From Anaerotignum sp. (GTDB taxonomy: Bacteria; Bacillota; Clostridia; Lachnospirales; Anaerotignaceae), in the NCBI GenBank assembly GCA_017442465.1, contig JAFRZQ010000432.1, positions 1 to 7,757 on the forward strand: a stretch of DNA of 7,757 bases, in the 5' to 3' direction. The notes under the pieces were generated by a model. That model worked only from the letters and a program-made list of their open reading frames with translations. It was not told where the DNA came from and ran no database searches. The translations under genes were made by a program, and so were the position numbers. Positions 5,666-7,757 of the stretch are shown piece after piece. Positions within the stretch are counted from its first letter, which is position 1; each line of letters opens with the position of its first letter.

Positions 5666-7237
5666 TTATCTCTTTTTGAAACGGCCGAGCAGGCGGGCAA
5701 GCCAGCCTTTCTCTTCGTATCTCTTCTGAACATTTTTGTTGTAGCTGATCTGCTGTTTTCTGTCAAAGCCTGTCACATTGCCGCCATCCAGTTCGCGGAT
5801 CTGTGCTTCATCTCCCATCAGCTGATTCATATAGCCTCTGTTTTCTGCAAAATCAAGACCATCCTTTGTCGGATTGAACTCTTTCTCACTCGAGCCCATA
5901 TTCGCATCTGCACCGAAATACATGCCCAGCTGAGAATTAGCATTCTGATAATAATTACTCAACAGTCTGAATTCCGCATCATCCGGATTATTTTCGAAAT
6001 CAAAATATTTTGCACCACCAGTAATCATCTGTGCAGTATCCTGCAGGATAGAAGTGTCCTCAAAATAATCAATACCGATCTTGCTGATAAAATCATCCGG
6101 ATGCATCTGGGTAGGATATGTACCATACTTTTCTTTCAGATGACGAAGCTTTTTCAGATACATCCCCTTTAACTTCAGGAAGCCTCTGTCAAACTTCTGA
6201 TCTGCTTCTTCTACTTCTTCCTGACTGTATGTGCCATATTGCTCATTCAGTTTCATCATCTGTTCAGGGATCGTTTTTGTCAGCTTTTCTTCATATAAAG
6301 CAAGAGATTTTTCTTTGGATGCCAGCTTTGCTTTGGCATCTTTGCCCCTTTGCTTTTTCAGCATATTTATGTCATTTTTATAATAATTTATCATCTTTAC
6401 AGTCTGATGATACGTTTGTTTAATTTTGTTGATCTCCTGGTGTTTTAATGCTATATTTCCACCGCCAAGCAAATCATCATACAATCCCTTGATATCTTCT
6501 TTAGACATCCCTTCGCCCAGACTGCCATCCAGAACCTGCAGCATTCTTATATACATCAGCCCATTGACATTTGTAGTAGTAGAAGCGTTTGTAAGGGCCC
6601 CTGTCATTAAAAGTTTCTCCTGCTCTGTACCTTTATACTGATCCTGAATATAATCATTCAGACCATCTCTTTCAGAGAAATGATCTTTTTTATATTGATC
6701 TGTTGCATGCTGTCGGCCGCCAACAGCAAATTTTTCCTTATTGCTCATCCCCTGTGTATACTGGGGTGCAGTTGACAGCTGGATCGCATCGATATCTGCA
6801 TCCGCCATAGGTGCAATACTCTGTCTTTCTTCTTCGGCTTCTTTTTTTCCTCCCTTGAAAAAAGAAAACAGATTTTCAAACCAGTCCTTCACACCGCCCT
6901 GTACTGCTCCCATAGGCGCACTTTCAGCCACAGCACCGCCTACTACGCCCTGCTGCATGGTGTGAGCCAGTTCATGACCAACCAGTGCTTTTGCCGCAGG
7001 TTCTCTGCTTTCAAAAATACCTTTGCCGAAAAACAGATTGTTTCCGCTGACAAGGGCATCTTTGCCTGCTGCTTTTACTCTTCTGTCAGCCGCGTCGTCC
7101 GTATGAATTTTCACATTGGAAAAATCAGTGTGATATGCTCGTGCCATATCCTGCGCCACATCACTGCTGTGTGCAAATTTTTCGCCGATTTTATTCGCTT
7201 CGCGTTCCGCTGCATCGTTATAATATGCCTTACTCAT
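5666..7237 (-). CDS. DUF4157 (eCIS-core) domain protein with long helical C-terminus (523 aa)
   Basis: Residues 1-97 are a typical DUF4157 domain: an initial helix (YYNDAAEREANKIGEKFA), the VKIHTDDAADRRVKAAGKDA and NLFFGKGIF stretches, and the closing ALVGHELAHTMQQG with the metallopeptidase-like HELAH at 88-92. This domain is called eCIS-core because it is frequent in proteins linked to extracellular contractile injection systems, and it is also known from polymorphic toxins. Residues 98-155 are a linker with an aromatic helix, DWFENLFSFFKGGKK (118-132). Residues 170-500 are mostly helical with coiled-coil stretches near 265-375 and no domain I recognise. The C-terminus (GWLARLLGRFKKR) is strongly cationic and amphipathic. 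There is no signal peptide. AGGAGG sits eight bases before the ATG. It is the first gene of the operon, directly under the repeat-bearing promoter. Whether the HExxH is catalytic cannot be told, since no third ligand is evident. Confidence 0.93.
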   Translation of the reverse strand: MSKAYYNDAAEREANKIGEKFAHSSDVAQDMARAYHTDFSNVKIHTDDAADRRVKAAGKDALVSGNNLFFGKGIFESREPAAKALVGHELAHTMQQGVVGGAVAESAPMGAVQGGVKDWFENLFSFFKGGKKEAEEERQSIAPMADADIDAIQLSTAPQYTQGMSNKEKFAVGGRQHATDQYKKDHFSERDGLNDYIQDQYKGTEQEKLLMTGALTNASTTTNVNGLMYIRMLQVLDGSLGEGMSKEDIKGLYDDLLGGGNIALKHQEINKIKQTYHQTVKMINYYKNDINMLKKQRGKDAKAKLASKEKSLALYEEKLTKTIPEQMMKLNEQYGTYSQEEVEEADQKFDRGFLKLKGMYLKKLRHLKEKYGTYPTQMHPDDFISKIGIDYFEDTSILQDTAQMITGGAKYFDFENNPDDAEFRLLSNYYQNANSQLGMYFGADANMGSSEKEFNPTKDGLDFAENRGYMNQLMGDEAQIRELDGGNVTGFDRKQQISYNKNVQKRYEEKGWLARLLGRFKKR

Positions 7238-7286
7238 ATACGTTCCCTCCTGTTTCAGAAGAAGTGATTTCTAAAAGATATACTTA

Positions 7287-7315
7287 TGTATATTTTACTT
7301 CTATCCACAAATAAA
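7287..7315 (-). promoter_or_regulatory. Core promoter region of the DUF4157 operon
   Basis: Two readings are possible on the minus strand. TTTATT (7315-7310) with TATACA (7292-7287) gives an exact 17-base spacer. Alternatively TAAAAT (7297-7292) serves as -10 and lies 33 bases after the first base of the nearer TGCCAG core, the same distance as at the 81-aa gene. Either way the -35 is poor, fitting activator dependence. A short inverted repeat, ATATAC-N4-GTATAT, overlaps the -10. The leader is about 45-50 nt. Confidence 0.55.
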
Positions 7316-7321
7316 AAAGAA

Positions 7322-7360
7322 TTTCTGGCATAGATTGTCTGTTTTCTGGCATAGATTGTC
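7322..7360 (-). promoter_or_regulatory. Two identical 18-bp direct repeats, LytTR-type activator site
   Basis: On the minus strand GACAATCTATGCCAGAAA occurs twice without mismatch (7360-7343 and 7339-7322), separated by three bases, so the period is 21 bases. The nearer unit ends six bases before the candidate -35 at 7315-7310. Tandem repeats two helical turns apart immediately upstream of a weak -35 are the hallmark of LytTR regulators such as AgrA and VirR. A diverged pair lies before the 81-aa gene. Confidence 0.8.
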
Positions 7361-7372
7361 ATATTCTGCAAT

Positions 7373-7401
7373 AAAAAAACTCCCCTTTCTAAGAGGAGTT
7401 T
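7373..7401 (-). terminator. Rho-independent terminator of the sensor-kinase gene
   Basis: Eight bases after the kinase stop, the minus strand has AAACTCCTCTT-AGA-AAGGGGAGTTT, an 11-bp stem with one mismatch. It ends in a run of seven T shared between stem and tail. It separates the kinase transcript from the DUF4157 operon, so the latter relies on its own promoter. Confidence 0.85.
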
Positions 7402-7408
7402 GGTTCAG

Positions 7409-7757
7409 TTATTTTTCTTTTAAATTCAGATTGATATTTGCCGTGAAAACACCGTCTTCTGCAAAGAAATCAACCATCCCTTCGTATTTTTCAGCGGCAG
7501 TGATGATCGAATTCATGCCGATACCATACATGGATTCGTCTACAAAAAGGCCGCTTCTGCATCGATTTTCCACTCGGATCAGCAGACGTTTTGCCCCTTC
7601 CCGGATATCAATGCGAATAAAGGGCTCTTTTTCTTTCGCCGCTCCATGGATCGCATTTTCAAACAGATTTGCCAAAATTGCCACCAGATCCTGAGGAGAA
7701 ACCGCAAGTTCTTCCCCTGCACTGGCAGAAATCCGAAGAGGAATCCCCTGTTGCTCC
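7409..7757 (-). CDS. AgrC-like GHKL sensor histidine kinase, C-terminal ATPase domain only (5' part beyond window)
   Basis: The frame is open from the window edge to a TAA at 7411-7409 and gives about 115 residues. An internal GTG at 7684 is not a credible start because the domain continues upstream (EQQGIPLRISASAGEELAV). The N-box is DLVAILANLFENAIHGA, with the Mg-binding N in the FENAI part. It is followed by LLIRVENRC and a G-box reading YGIGMNSIITAAEKYEG, then a final strand DGVFTANINLN. This is the HATPase_c_5 type found in AgrC-like kinases that partner LytTR regulators and often sense peptides. The sensor and histidine regions are off-window. A cognate regulator may also lie upstream; the LytTR regulator at 1-567 is the only one visible here. 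Confidence 0.92.
   Translation of the reverse strand, partial: EQQGIPLRISASAGEELAVSPQDLVAILANLFENAIHGAAKEKEPFIRIDIREGAKRLLIRVENRCRSGLFVDESMYGIGMNSIITAAEKYEGMVDFFAEDGVFTANINLNLKEK

Noticed and set aside
4438..5679. 413-codon open frame on the plus strand opposite the calpain gene
   Set aside because: It is antisense to the low-complexity, E/K/Q-rich calpain N-terminus, giving an F/I/L-rich shadow with no ribosome site or recognisable domain.
7322..7360. The tandem 18-bp repeats as a minimal CRISPR array
   Set aside because: The spacer is only three bases and there are just two units; the helical period and promoter position fit a regulator site.

Overview
The window looks like a Bacillota chromosome segment, most likely a gut-type clostridium of the Lachnospiraceae. 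The support is indirect: strong AGGAGG ribosome sites, AgrA/AgrC-type (LytTR / GHKL) regulators, an AbrB-type N-terminus ('MKATGIVRRIDDLGRVV') typical of spore-forming Firmicutes, U-tract terminators and moderate GC. Every gene I accept is on the minus strand, so transcription runs from high to low coordinates. Neither edge gene is complete.

Layout in transcription order. (1) 7757-7409: the C-terminal ATPase domain of an AgrC-like GHKL sensor kinase, closed by a terminator (7373-7401). (2) 7360-7238: a promoter region with two identical 18-bp direct repeats at a 21-bp period, the architecture of LytTR response-regulator sites. (3) 7237-1868: a three-gene operon. It encodes a 523-aa protein with an N-terminal DUF4157 (eCIS-core, HELAH) domain, an 809-aa calpain-family cysteine protease with a visible Cys/His/Asn triad, and a 435-aa protein with an N-terminal GNAT acetyltransferase, a degenerate second GNAT-like region and a C-terminal region resembling YbjN/secretion-chaperone-like folds. 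The operon ends at a GNRA-loop terminator (1737-1763). (4) 1724-1373: a second pair of the same LytTR-type repeats, followed by a promoter and an 81-aa Cys-rich protein with a GTG start. (5) 1133-850: an AbrB-family N-terminus that lost the second half of its DNA-binding domain. (6) 666-1: a LytTR response regulator, cut by the window edge, with a near-consensus sigma-A promoter overlapped by a perfect 18-bp palindrome.

My reading is that this is a signal-controlled accessory module. An AgrC/AgrA-like two-component system probably switches on the DUF4157-calpain-GNAT operon and the small Cys protein through matching 21-bp-period repeats. DUF4157 domains are known from proteins linked to extracellular contractile injection systems and polymorphic toxins, and calpain-like peptidases also occur as toxin-processing or toxin domains. 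No injection-system structural gene, secretion signal or immunity gene is visible here. The joint function of the operon is therefore unknown, and it is the best candidate in the window for an undescribed system.
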